Part shown: positions 22,745 through 34,255 of the stretch, in pieces | How positions within the stretch are numbered: the first letter of the stretch is position 1 | How the letters are laid out: each line of letters begins with the position of its first letter | Assembly: GCA_964247055.1 (NCBI GenBank) | Contig: OZ176057.1 | Span: 682,001-746,000, forward strand | Source of the DNA: Paragordius varius | Taxonomy: Eukaryota > Nematomorpha | Length of the DNA: 64,000 nucleotides | Direction: 5' to 3' | Notes under the pieces: model-generated | What the model saw: only the letters and a program-made list of their open reading frames with translations | Database searches by the model: none | Told to the model about the DNA's origin: nothing | Made by a program: the position numbers and the translations under genes

Positions 22745-23420
22745 TTTAATTTATTCTGATCTTTTAGATAATTAAATATGCTAGAAAAACTGATTGTCTT
22801 TTTGCGGAAAACCATGTGTTTAGCTATTCAACGTCTTCAAAATTAGTTAATTGCCATTTTGCGAGGGTCAGTTACATTGATGCGTAGATGCATCAGTTAG
22901 CATGATCCGGATAGTTCAACTGCCTATTGAACCAATCTATTTTATCTTTCCCTGGTTTTACGGTTGAGAGCTTATAAAATCGCTTTGACTTGCTTTGTGG
23001 CCTACATGTGTTTTTTATTGATGGCCGAAAATCGGTTTTTGGCATTGAGTTTGTATTTAGGGTTTATAGCGAGTTTCAAATAGCATCGTCATTGACTAGG
23101 ATGTAGACCGGCATGAAAAAATAATTATTTCTTCTGGTAGGATTTGTAAGGAACACATAAACTGTCCCAATTCGATGCTAAAATATTTTTTTTTGTGAGG
23201 TGAAGAATGACTTCAGACGTTCATATTATTTTGGAAATTATCGAATTTATTGGTTTTTCCCATATCTTTTTAGTCATTTTAAAACATGTAATACTTCTTG
23301 CAATTGTTATATTAAATTTGTGTTAGGACATCATCCAATAACTCTTGTGTTTGATCGTCTTTGCAGCTGTTTGATTCAGCAAGCGCCCTCTCATATTTAA
23401 ATCAAAACTATGATCGAGAT
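22745..23420 (-). mobile_element. Dead mariner-like transposase remnant (M3)
   Basis: Mirror copy of M1. The end near the palindromes carries the TTGCGGAAAACCATGTGTTT block, which encodes the W-F-x-A-K-D region on the minus strand. The far end at about 23340-23400 corresponds to the M1 segment AATCAAACAGC. Many stops. Confidence 0.65.
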
Positions 23421-24179
23421 CATGATTAGCAAGTTAATCGAAACATGTTTACCATATCTTTTTACCATCAAACGATTATTTTTAACAGCTTTTATCTCAT
23501 GATGGAATAAGTAATGTGTGCCGCGAATTTTATCAGGCACAAAATTTGAAATGATTAATGAATGATAAACATTAACGTAGAGGGATGAGTATGTGTGGTT
23601 TCTTACTTAATGTCGGATAATAAACTGTATTTAACAAAATAATCAGCGTATTTTTCGTATACTTTTGTCAAATACGGAAAAAAAATCCGTATCAAACTAG
23701 GTATTAATTTGTCAACTTTAACCACATAGATAAAAAGAAATTAAAAAATGTAAAAAAGGAAGTTTTAATCACAGCGATAATACCAACATTAGATTGGAGA
23801 ATCCATGAACAGAAACACATTTTTTTATATTTTTTTTTATTCGGGTCTTTTAAAACTAGCCCATCGGAATTTCAAAAAACCTGGGCAACCTTGGGAGAAC
23901 ATCAAAACTAAAAAACGCAATTTTCAAAAGATTTTATTCACCAAAGCATCCATCGATCCAGTGACAATCCTTAAGTATTTAAAATAATATTGGTTAAAAA
24001 TCTGTAATTAAACACATTTTTATATTCGCTAACATTTTGGTTTTATCTGACAAAATTTATACTCAGCCGCAAAAAATACCGTTAATTACGTATAAGATTA
24101 TAAACATGTGTATAATATACTGTATATAAGTATTTAAAATATAGAACACTTAATTCTTAATTTATTTAGCCAAGTATTA

Positions 24180-24565
24180 CCCAAAAATCATTCAAATATT
24201 TGAGATTCGGGAAAGGAGGTACGAATCTTTTCATTTGTATATTATGATTAATCTTTGAAAGATTTATCTTCAACTGTTTAGAGTTATTCATTAAAACTTA
24301 GAGTTATATAAAATATTTTTCCTAATTTCTAAATAATCATTTATATCTAAAACTGTGTTGACAGATTCGTTTTTCAATTATTGTAGACTATTTGTACAAA
24401 AGAAGTATGTGAGAAAAAGAATGTTCTTTAAAATTTGATCAGTGTGCCATATTTTTGTTAATTGAAATAAGCCATTCAATGAAAGTGGATATTTATCTTC
24501 AGTAAAACATTTTTTGGCTAAGTTTAATGACGACAATACAGGAGGATGAAAGTTTAATCAAATGT
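24180..24565 (+). pseudogene. Multi-copy small gene family, copy 2 (decayed)
   Basis: The first block is well kept: TQKSFKYLRFGKG followed by a GT donor at 24219. The second block at about 24390-24563 is strongly decayed, but GTATGTGAGAAAAAGAATGT, the ATTGAAATAAGCCATTCAATG run (ExGYxM region), the AACATTTTTTGGCTAA block and a final AATCAAATGTAA still align. No third block was found. Confidence 0.5.
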
Positions 24566-24959
24566 AAAATAAAATGTTTACCATATTTTATCTGTTACCC
24601 GAAATAATTATCATATATTTATGGGTAACGGGTAACAAAGTGTTTTGATTTCCATATAGGTAATATTTAAATTTTATCTTATTGAATCTATGATCATAAT
24701 CAAAACAGGGTAACCTTTTAACTTTTGAATTATTATATCTTCTAGTCATAAATAAAAATTGTGTTGCGCCTGGCTATGGATCCATATCTTTTGTACCAGA
24801 CTAAAGGTTGAGATTGAGCTCTTGATTTTAAAGCTAAAATTGGATTATCTTTATTTATTTTGACATAAATCATTTTTCTTAGAATAGAGAATATTTCTTT
24901 TATGAGTAAAATTTTTTATTTAGATGAATACTAATTTGTTTTATCCATGTTTTAAAATT

Positions 24960-25155
24960 CGATTGTAAATAAAAACGATTTGCGTGTACTACGAACTCTA
25001 TCAAAATGGCGATAAAATGTACTTTGATATACTAATCAGACTCTTTTTAATCTATCAAAAAAGCTATCCATTGACAAATATATTGAATAAAACATTTTCT
25101 GCATATCTGTTTAATGCCGACAAACAAGAAGATGAAAGAATTGATCAAATTTAAT
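24960..25155 (+). pseudogene. Multi-copy small gene family, copy 3 (second block only)
   Basis: TGCGTGTACTACGAACTCTA aligns with the VYYEIGY segment. AACATTTTCTGCATATCTGT and GTTTAATGCCGACAA align with the KHFVALxCLMPT segment. ATTGATCAAATTTAA matches the end. No first block was seen. Confidence 0.4.
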
Positions 25156-25559
25156 ATATACTGGATAATAGCTTTTTTTCATCAGTTACATCTATTTTTG
25201 GGATATATAGATTGAAAAATATAATTTTTCCATATAGAAATAGAAAATTTTCTACAAACTCAAACCTCCAAAAATGTTTGTTTATTCACAATTGTTTTAT
25301 TTATAAATATGGGTAACACAAATTATTCAATATTAAAAAATCAGAAAGAAACTTTAAGGATATCCTCTATTGTCCTTATTGAAGAAATAATCTCTTTAAG
25401 AAAATGATTTATGTTAAAATAAATAGGGAATATACAATTTTAGCTTTAAAATCAAGAGCTCTATCTCAAACCTTAGTCTACTACAATAGATGTAGATCCC
25501 AGGCGTATCGTATCCTATATATCATATTAAAGAAAAACTCAAAACATTGGTTTGATTCC

Positions 25560-25721
25560 GGGGGGTTCAGAACTCGCCACCATCAGTTTTTGGGCCCCCC
25601 GCGAATAATTTCAACAATACTATACATATGCAATTTAAAGCATGAAAATGAGTATCAATCGCGCTTTATACTTTAAATCAGGGGTGTCAAGAAGTCGCCG
25701 CCACGACTTTCTGGTTATCCC
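25560..25721. repeat. Third palindrome pair (25560-25600 and 25681-25721)
   Basis: GGGGGGTTCAGAACTCGCCA ... GGGCCCCCC and, 121 bases on, GGGGTGTCAAGAAGTCGCCG ... CTGGTTATCCC. The spacing and order match the pair at 22477-22642. The second stem is more decayed. The GATTCCGG lead-in and the CGCGCTTTATACTTxAxATCA spacer are also conserved. Confidence 0.85.
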
Positions 25722-25779
25722 TTGTAAAAAATGAAAAAATAAACCAAATATAATCACCAAATTATTCGCAACAAATTAT

Positions 25780-26420
25780 ATATGTAAAAAGAATTTAAAC
25801 CAAATCATTAAATTATTTGATTTTCTCTGATCTCACAGATAAATGAATATGCTAGGAAAATTGATTGTCTTTTGCGGAAACCCATTTGTTCCATTTAACG
25901 TCTTTTAAATTATTTGAGCTCTGCTCTGCGAGTGTTTTCATTGATGCGTGAGGTCAGGAAAATGCGACACATCCAACCAATTTAGGATATCTTTCACTTG
26001 TTTAACTGTTGGCTTAGGTACAACATCGCTTTGCGTTCTCTTCTGGCCCATTCCGTTTTTTATTAAATTGATGGTCGAAAACTATCAGTGTTGAACAGCA
26101 TTTGTAGTTAAGCTTTCGATTTTAAAGTTAGGTTTCATCAGACATAAAAAATGGTTTTGCCCAGATGTTATAGACCAGCTTTTTTTGGTAAGTTAGTGCT
26201 ATAATTTCTTCTTTTGAGGTTTAAGTAAAATTTTAATAGTCACTTTCTAGTTTCGGGTTGGAAGTTAGAGAGTTTATTGGTTTTTCCCATTTTCATAGAT
26301 TATAAATTGTTTGTGATGCATGTATTCTACCAATGCTATCAAGGTTGAGTTGGGACATCACCCAGTAACTCTTGCACTTAATCGACTTCGCAGCGGTTCG
26401 ATATAGTTAAGTTTAAACTT
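25780..26420 (-). mobile_element. Dead mariner-like transposase remnant (M4)
   Basis: It follows the third palindrome pair just as M3 follows the second. It shares GAAAATTGATTGTCTTTTGC, a CCATTTAACGTCTT run and ATGGTCGAAAAC with M3, and the segment ending near 26400 (AGCGGTTCGATATAG) with the other copies. It is more decayed than M2. Confidence 0.55.
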
Positions 26421-27186
26421 CACATTTTTAAACTTTTGTTTCATTCAATATATGTTGGTTATATGATTCTGCCAACAAATGTTGATTTTAACAGCCTTCT
26501 TCTTATGAAGTAATAAGTAAGTCCTTCTTTTTCAAGCACTAATATAACATATAGAATGATAAAAATAGACGCGAGCATTTAGCGAGAATATGTGTGGTTT
26601 GTTTTTAGATATCAGAAAAGTCTGATCAAAATAATCATCTGGATACTTTTCGTTGACTCCTTCTTAAATAACCTATGATGATTGCACCTGGCATTTATTA
26701 AAAATAACCGGAATAATTCAATGTTTATATTCGCATTAAAAACAAAAGATGTATAAAATAAACTATAACTTCCAAAGATAAATTGGAAAAATTCATAAAA
26801 CTATGTAAAAAACCCATTTTTCGCTTGCTTACCCAAAACATATTTGGTTTTTTTAAAAAAGCTGAGAATTTAAAAAACAATGCGACTTTAACGGAAAACA
26901 AAAAAATGAATTCATTGAAAACCATTTTAAAAAAATTTCTAAAAGTCGACCTGGACAGCAACACATCCATGTTGCCATTAGGACATTAAATAAAATATAA
27001 TATAAACGGAAATCAGTCGTTAAAGGCATTTCCTATTCGCTTACATAGCGTTTCGTTTTTTTTTGTACAATATGGATACTTAATTTATGCCAAAAAATTC
27101 AGGTATTTACAAATACGGTTATCTAATGTACCCTAATTAATATTGTAAAAATATAGAGCACACAATGCCAAATTTTTTAAGTCAAA

Positions 27187-27570
27187 TATGTCACCTAAAT
27201 GATTCAAATTTTTAGATTAGAGAAAGGAGGTAAAAATTTGGTTGATATATTGATATTTTTTGAATGAATTATAAGTTAAAAATTTATATTTATCAAAACA
27301 CGAAGTATTCTAAAGATATTTTTTACCTTATTTAAAAACAATTTATGTCTAATCTTTATAATTATTGTTATATTAAAAATTATACTAAAAGGGGAATATA
27401 GGATACGTGCGAATGTGCAATGCTTGAAAACGATGGTACTAAAGAGATATATGAGGAAGTTCTCTTAAGATACCATTCGTATAATAAAATAGACTTTCCA
27501 ATGGTAAAGTGAATAGGTTTAAATTTTTTAATGTCGACAATAGGGGAATATAAAATTTTTCAAATGTAAC
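27187..27570 (+). pseudogene. Multi-copy small gene family, copy 4 (decayed)
   Basis: Block 1 begins ATGTCACCTAAATGATTCAA and ends AGAAAGGAGGTAAAAA, which aligns with the MSPKxFxFLRFGKG exon but carries an in-frame stop. Block 2 starts AAGGGGAATATAGGATACGT at about 27389 and ends near TTTTTCAAATGTAAC at 27568. It is a decayed copy downstream of mariner M4. Confidence 0.5.
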
Positions 27571-27575
27571 CTATT

Positions 27576-28330
27576 TTATTTTCTCTTGTATATACTTTTT
27601 ATCGTACCTACCAACCTTTCTACTATCCCATTGCTTCTAAGATAAGAGGGGGTAACTTTATTCATCCACAACTTACTTGAGGTTGACGTAAAATACCCAT
27701 TATTATAATACGATGCGTTACCGCTAACTATCTCTCTTGCAAAACCAAAATTTGCGAAAGTTTCTTCTAGCCTTGGCATTACATCCGATGTGTTACCTTT
27801 TTTAAACCCTTCTGTCCTTTGATAGGCGCTATCTATTATCAAAAACCAATAATAATTCACAACCGCTTCGGCTATACTAATATGCAAACGCTCCCACTAA
27901 CCAAAATTGTGATCCCACTGAAAAGTGGCTTATATAATCTGGCCATCGCTTTCATGATTTTATGTTGTTTATAATTGTTGTCTAGGTGTCTCACCAGTCC
28001 TTTTGGACGGGCTTCGGTATTAGATCCGTTCATTTAAACTTAACACATAATGAAATGCCAACTCGTCTTTCAAAAAATTTGCCTAATTACGTGTAATACC
28101 GGATCTAAAGTGGTTTCTTTTCGAATCTCATCTCTGCTAACCGCACGTGTGCCAATTTAAAATTGTTTTTTATGGAATAACCGCATAATTTTCGTCATAG
28201 GCATCGATCTGGTCAATCGGCCATCAATCGGCTTTATTTTAAACCCTTTTTGGCGACTTTTCAAAATCTTTAATCGATTTTCGGCAATAGCGTTTGTATC
28301 AAGAATTCACAGGGTTTTATAACTTTGCTC
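27576..28330 (-). mobile_element. Ty3/Gypsy LTR-retrotransposon fossil (pol: integrase and upstream part)
   Basis: An old, broken copy of a Ty3/Gypsy-type element on the minus strand. The integrase catalytic-core region is the best kept part, about 27576-27887, including the SNGxxERxVxTxK-like end typical of this group. Upstream of it (28330 to about 27900) a more worn part resembles the linker between RNase H and integrase. No LTRs, gag or other parts were found nearby. It carries several breaks and cannot be functional. It lies between copy 4 of the small gene family and mariner fragment M5. Confidence 0.8.
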
Positions 28331-28529
28331 CTACTAGACATATATATAACAGGGTCATATTGTTCAAGCGGAGTGGCTGGCATTAAAAGAGAAAGCTACT
28401 ATTTTTTCCGAGGATTTATAAAGTGACTTCCGATCAATTTGATACAAAAATGATTTTTCGTAAGGTTAATAAGAATTTCACTAATTATATATTATATTTT
28501 TTTAACGTTCATTTAAATTATTATTTATT

Positions 28530-28690
28530 CGGTCTTCCTCATTGCTCATAGACTATGGATTGTTAACCATAAGTCATGTTTCTGCTAATTGTTAATAGGT
28601 CTGAGTAGAGAGACCGTTTAATAACTCTGGCACTTGGTCGTTTTTGTAGCTATTCGATTTGCCTAAGCGCCCACTTCACATTTAAATAAC
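28530..28690 (-). mobile_element. Short mariner-like fragment (M5)
   Basis: The segment GCTATTCGATTTGCCTAAGC followed by CCCACTTCACATTTAAAT corresponds to the outer end of M3 and M4 (AGCTGTTTGATTCAGCAAGC). The rest of the transposase is missing. Confidence 0.45.
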
Positions 28691-28699
28691 ATTTACATT

Positions 28700-30050
28700 C
28701 GAAACAAACTTCGCCTAATTTAATCGATAGAGCACGGTGACCATATTTCTACAAACACAGGATGATGCCAGTCTATTTTTTCTGAAATAAAAATAAAATA
28801 GAATACTATTATATTTAAAGTTAAAAGCCAGTTTATGATAAACCTCACTGTGTTTGTCGTTTATATTTAGATGAACAAATGTATCAAATTAATCGTCTTA
28901 GTATTTTTGCTGTTTTCTCTTGATTACTTTACCTGGTACACATGGCATCTTTGGGTTTGGGAGTGTTAATCTATTTATTTATTTTAAAGAGGACCTTTTC
29001 CCTTTAACGCATGGTTTAAATCTTTTATTAAAAGATACGTGCCCAAAAAATAATAAAAAATATATCTTTTAAAGAAAATATATATGGGGTCCTTTTTAAT
29101 TTAAGGTTTAAGGTTTAGGAAGCATTAAGAACAAAATATTAACACTTTTGTATAAATCGTCCATAAAATGCTGTTTTCCACATAATGTTAGAATGATTTT
29201 TAGGGGAATTAAAACGCTTTATAAATTATCATTAAGATAATTAACAACTAAATTTTAAATCAAAGTATTTGTATTAATATTTTTAGACGAGGGATCGGAC
29301 TCCAATTTTCGGTTCTCTCTAAAATGGCTTTTTTTCACTTGAATAAGCGAAAATGCCGATATCTCGCGGTTAATTTATCTGTTAAATTAAGGCATCAAAA
29401 TATGAAAAAATTAATGAAACGTACAATCAACGCCAACTTTAGGCGGAATGAATTTGCGTGGTGTATTGTTCAACATAGATATTATAACTGTAACAAATGA
29501 TCATCTGTCATTGAACCTGTCTCTAAAAGCCATGACTTATGACTAAATCTGGCATATAGTTAAACAAAATATCGGAATTAATTATGTATTAAAATTCAAT
29601 TTAAACCATTCTCATTAATAAATTAGAATATGTATATTAGCAGCCATTTGCCAAAAATAGATTGGAGAAAACAAGAGATTCTTTTCGCTAAAAATTATAA
29701 ACACAAACCCTATTTTTTTCTTTAAAACCATAATCTTATTTGTGTATATTAGAATATAACCAAAGCAATCTTGGATACATTATCATTAAAAATCGCATTT
29801 ATGAAGTTTTCAAAAGGATGACCGATTCTAGCAACCCATCCATCCATCTTTACAATATACCTTTATATTTAGAAAAAAACTAATAATCAGTCAAACACAT
29901 TTTTCCCTTATTATTAAATATTATAAAAATTTACCCTAAACTAACACAATAAAATGGTATTTCTAAACAATTTATAAACATGAATCTAATTTATATATTT
30001 TAATAATAAATGGAACATTAATTAGAATACATAATTCTAAATTATTTTAT
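28700..30050. other. Intergenic AT-rich stretch with a family F fragment
   Basis: No exon or intact element was seen. A block near 29290-29410 with AAAATGCCGATATCTCGCGG resembles the family F repeat at 8400-8560. The last 200 bases before 30057 are shared with the flank of copy 1 (for example TGGAACATxxxTAGAATACATAATTCTAAATTA), so they belong to the duplicated gene-family unit. Confidence 0.5.
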
Positions 30051-30056
30051 ACAAAA

Positions 30057-30652
30057 ATGTCACCAAAATATTTCAGATTTTTGAGATTCGGGAAAGGAGG
30101 TAATAAACTATACTGTATGATAAATTCTCATCTTTCTAATATATAATTACCCTTTTAAGGGTTTGTTAATGTAAAACTCCTAACTTCTAATAATAAATAA
30201 TATATCAAATTCAATTAATCTGAATAAGGGGAATATTTTATGGGTGCGAAAGTGTGGATTAGTTGGAAGTGGATGTGGTTTAAGGATAGAAAAAGCGAGT
30301 TGATAGATATATTTTTGAATTGTTGCAAACGATTTGAGTGTGCTAAAGAATTTGACCAAAAAGATGAAAAGATGTCCTTTGAAAATGTAATCAATGTACC
30401 AGACCCTTCTGTGTATTATGAAATAGGGTATACTATGGCAAAGGTGTTTGTATATCCCGTTAAACATTTTGTGGCTTTAACTTGTTTAATGCCAACAATA
30501 CGGGAAGAGAAAACTTTTGATTCAATAATAAATTGACAATTCGTATTTTTTATTTTTGAGGCTCAAATAATTTCCATTCTCTTTTGCATTAACAGGTGCG
30601 AAAAGCCAAGAATAAATCAATGAAAAAATGGATACGAAAATTCAAAATTTAA
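30057..30652 (+). CDS. Multi-copy small gene family, copy 5 (best preserved), unknown function
   Basis: Exon 1 30057-30099 reads MSPKYFRFLRFGKG with donor GGAG|GTAATA. Exon 2 starts at 30229 after AATAAG and, in phase, reads GEYFMGAKVWISWKWMWFKD, followed by a middle with LIDIFLNCCKRFECAKEFDQ and VINVPDPSVYYEIGYTM, then KVFVYPVKHFVAL. The expected exon 2 donor (AAAT|GTAATA in copies 6 and 7) is deleted here, so the frame runs on to TGA at 30534-30536. A third exon, 30596-30652, follows AACAG and reads VRKAKNKSMKKWIRKFKI then stop. The ancestral protein would be about 130 residues, aromatic-rich, with very basic ends. I recognise no family. It may be a true small gene spread by segmental duplication or a passenger of a transposon. 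This copy may no longer splice its last intron. Confidence 0.55.
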
Positions 30653-31240
30653 ATATTTAATTCGCAGTGTGATCTGGTGAATCATAAATATTCAATATAT
30701 TATATATTCCAATTTGTGTTCTCTTTACTCTTAGACCAATAATACATAAAAAGTTGTTTTGTAATTGTCGGTAATGATTGAATTATGATACTGATAATAA
30801 AAAACCTCACATAACTGGACTCAAAAAACTTATTTCTGTATAATAACCGATGTTTTCTAATGTACGAAGATTTTAATATATGTAAGGAGTAAGTAACTAA
30901 CTATTTACACCGAGTCGTTGTCTTATGCAGCTCTCCAAAAAATCTTTCTTAGGTCATGATTTGACCCTTCTAACAAAAATATAGATACCCTTAAAAAGGT
31001 TGATTTAATGAGGAACTTATTAATTTGAAAGCACATTGTGGGGAAAATTTAGCGAATTCAGACAGTTCTGTCATCATGGCGCATTTACAAACAGTTTTTA
31101 GTATTAGTTATAAAAACTGAATAAGTCTCCACGTTTCCCGGAAAGTTGGTTGGCCAATATTTTTTTAATTTTTTTTATCAGGAGGGGTGAATCTGAGGGA
31201 TGAATTTGTAAAGAGCCCAGTCACCCCCGGAGCGTTTGTA
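30653..31240 (+). repeat. Downstream flank of gene-family copy 5, duplicated at 35930-36640
   Basis: Long blocks match after copy 7: CCGATGTTTTCTAATGTACGA (CCGCTGTTTTTTAATGTACGA in the copy), the TTTACACCGAGTC run, GACAGTTCxGTCATCATG, the TGAATAAGTCTCCACGTTTC run and GACCCAGTCACC/GAGCCCAGTCACC. This shows that a unit of about 1.2 kb was copied, not just the coding blocks. Confidence 0.7.
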
Positions 31241-32590
31241 TAACAAAAAATCAATAATAAAATTGAGTTATTTTGCACGTTTTTCAGATATCCAAATTTT
31301 TGACATTCATTTGAAAATTTTGTTAAATTTTGGGTTGTCCACTGAATTTGACAGCAGTATAGTATCATCAGCATAGTGCAAGGATGATATAATATTGCCG
31401 GCGATGCTTATGCCATTAGCTTATCTATATTTCTTAATACGCTTTCTATGCAGACGTTATAAAGAGTCGGTGAAAGGACGCATCCTTGTCGTAAACCATA
31501 GTTCATTCGTATCCAATTACTTGTGCCGTGTGGGGTTTTTATGGTTAATGATGGATTGGAATAAAGGGATTTTTATGATGTTTATAATATGATCTGATAC
31601 TCCAATCTGAGATAGTCCACAGCGTGTCGTGCTTCACGCTGCCGAAGGCCTTTGAAAAATCAATGAACCAGATATGGTTTTTCTTCCTGAAATTCGACTT
31701 GTTTTTCGAATATCCAACGTATATTGCTAATCATGTCCCTACATCCGCGATTGGATCTAAATCCCGCTTGGGTATTAGAAAGTTCGGCTTCAATTATGCC
31801 TTGGATACACATGTGAATTATTTTGAGAAAAACTTTTGATGCTTGGTTGATTAGAGCTATAGTTCTGTAGTTGTTAAATGATTTAGGATCGCATTTTTTC
31901 AAGATGGGGATGAGTATTGATTTGCACCAATCTTGGGGGAATGTGGCGTGAGCAAATAGTTGAATGGGCACTCAACCATTCCCCAAACAACAAATCTGAG
32001 GGGTACAACGATATTCCAACCGAACTCATTCGTTTTATCACAATTCATATCCTAACTGACTTATTCCTAAAACAAATTTTACAGTTTCCAAAAATGTAAG
32101 CCATTCAATTTCAATGATATTTAATTGTTTTATTTCTGATGGTGACTGAGTGTTTGAGAATCAGCCTCTCGATTCCGCCAGCACGTGTGAAAATAAAAAT
32201 GTTAAAAATAATTTTTTGATAAACCTGAATAAAAAAGGATGAGGAAAAATACATTAACGCCTTTTAAATGTGGTGCTGACGAAAGATACTTCGAATCACT
32301 TGGAAAGACAAAATAAAGAACACTGTAATCCTTGACAAAATAAACCCCGAGATACACCTGATTGGCATGTGCCTCAAAATAAAATTATCATACTTTGGTC
32401 ACATTACCAGAGCTAATGACTTGGAATTACAAATAGGACAGGCAAGAAGGATCCAAGAAACGTGGGGGCTGCAAGGTGCACTGGATCGAAAACCTAACCA
32501 AAGAAACCAATCTCTCTTTATAGCAGCTAACATCACTCGCTACAATCGATTAAACTGGAGAAAAATGCCTTCGAAAAAGCAATAAATCGA
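31160..32590. mobile_element. LINE reverse-transcriptase fragments in both orientations
   Basis: Minus strand, 31971 down to about 31160: FPQDWCKSILIPILKKCDP, NNYRTIALINQASKVF and then NTQAGFRSNRGCRDMISNIR. These are the classic finger and palm segments of LINE reverse transcriptase. Decayed residues continue toward a Y-A-D-D-like ML-ILYCC region. Plus strand, about 31965-32100: NNKSEGYNDIPTELIRF, the segment that normally comes just before FPxxW. Plus strand, 32290-32583: KLSYFGHITRANDLELQIG ... NRLNWRK, the post-RT segment. Part of the protein is therefore inverted relative to the rest. It differs from the LINE at 12430-13425. Frames are broken. Confidence 0.8.
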
Positions 32591-33056
32591 CAACGATCTT
32601 TGCTATAATAATAAAATTTGTTTTAATACTGAGAGAGTATTTATCGGGTTAGTGAGCGGCACATTAATGAATAATAAAAAAATTCCAGTTTAATTCGAAT
32701 GGCCTATATCTGACATCAATGTCTATCGAAACCCTATTTTTAAACTTGGGGCTAATAGAAAAAACAAACCGGGGTGGGCCCATAAGTTATAATGCGTGTA
32801 AAGCGAGGGTTCAAATTTTTTAATTACTCGGGATGCCAATAGGTATAAGATGTCTTGTAATATAAAACAAAAGTGATTTGATACCAAATTCTATGCTGAA
32901 AGTTATACCATAAGTATAATATATTTTAATACCATTCAGAGTAGCTCTTAATAATTGGATAATTGGACAACTAAAACTTATTTTAAACAAACAGCTGATT
33001 TTGTGCAATTAAATATCTATCATGCTGTGAAAATACAATCAAGGCTATTTTAAAGT

Positions 33057-34158
33057 AAAATATCAACGTGGTAATTTTTAAATGATAATCTTAACCATTT
33101 TATATCAAAAAAATTTAACTAATTAATTATGACACAATCGCTTTGTTATAGACAACTCTGTAATATATTAAACTCTAAAAATATGGTAAAATATATTTTA
33201 AGTGAAAAATAAAATTTTATTTATTCTATTAGTTTACTAAAAGCTAGTCAGTGTTTTGTATTCATGTATCTGGCCTGTAAACTATTTATGAACATAGAGA
33301 GTTTAGTTTTTTTATTAGTGCTATTTTTTACGGTTTGTTTCATAATAACTTTAATTCTTCTCGCGGAGCTGATAAAATCTGTTATGAGCTATTCATAAAT
33401 GATAATTTGGTTATATATAGTGTTTTTTTGGGGCCTCCAGAAAGTAGCGAATTCCGGATACCCCTGATTTAAACCATAAAGCGCGGATGTGTCTATTAAT
33501 ATTTAAACCATAAGAATGCTTGAAGTTGCTTATATTCTAAACCCTAAGGAAAACGATGTGCTAATATTATCCGGGAAATGTTTTTTCCTCTTATTTTAAT
33601 CTTATTCAAAATATCAACGTGGTAATTTTTAAATGATAATCTTAACCATTTTATATCAAGAAAATTTAACTAATTAATTATGACACAATCGCTTTGTTAT
33701 AGACAACTCTGTAATATATTAAACTCTAAAAATATGGTAAAATATATTTTAAGTGAAAAATAAAATTTTATTTATTCTATTAGTTTACTAAAAGCTAGTC
33801 AGTGTTTTGTATTCATGTATCTGGCCTGTAAACTATTTATGAACATAGAGAGTTTAGTTTTTTTATTAGTGCTATTTTTTACGGTTTGTTTCATAATAAC
33901 TTTAATTCTTCTCGCGGAGCTGATAAAATCTGTTATGAGCTATTCATAAATGATAATTTGGTTATATATAGTGTTTTTTTGGGGCCTCCAGAAAGTAGCG
34001 AATTCCGGATACCCCTGATTTAAACCATAAAGCGCGGATGTGTCTTTTAATATTTAAACCATAAGAATGCTTGAAGTTGCTTATATTCTAAACCCTAAGG
34101 AAAACGATGTGCTAATATTATCCGGGAAATGTTTTTTCCTCTTATTTTAATCTTATTC
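33057..34158. repeat. Two 551 bp nearly identical tandem copies
   Basis: 33057-33607 and 33608-34158 match almost base for base. I noticed only two differences: TCAAAA versus TCAAGA early, and GTCTATTAAT versus GTCTTTTAAT late. Each copy holds one worn palindrome (about 33428-33467 and 33979-34017) and the CTTGAAGTTGCTTATATTCT block that occurs near the 78-codon ORFs. No coding frame. Confidence 0.95.
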
Positions 34159-34159
34159 A

Positions 34160-34255
34160 TTCATGTTTTGCATTTTTAACATCAAATGATAAGTTCCCAT
34201 AAGCATAGAGATGTAGGCATATCTTTGGTACCATAACAAGTAACACCAGAAACGT
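34160..34255 (-). repeat. Remnant of the 78-codon ORF region (third copy)
   Basis: TGATAAGTTCCCATAAGCAT followed by AGAGATGTAGGCATATCTTT and GGTACCATAACAA is the same sequence that encodes the C-terminal QRYANIS region in the 16455 copy. The rest of the ORF is missing, and the ATPase pseudogene follows at once. Confidence 0.6.

Larger units (their letters stand above)
21830..23690. repeat. Right arm of the 1.9 kb inverted segmental duplication
   Basis: Mirror image of 15050-16930. The two arms enclose about 4.9 kb that holds the family S repeat, mariner M2, gene-family copy 1 and the ATPase pseudogene. Confidence 0.85.

Noticed and set aside
31395-31839. Plus-strand ORFs of 65 and 71 codons
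   Set aside because: They are the antisense shadow of the minus-strand LINE reverse transcriptase.
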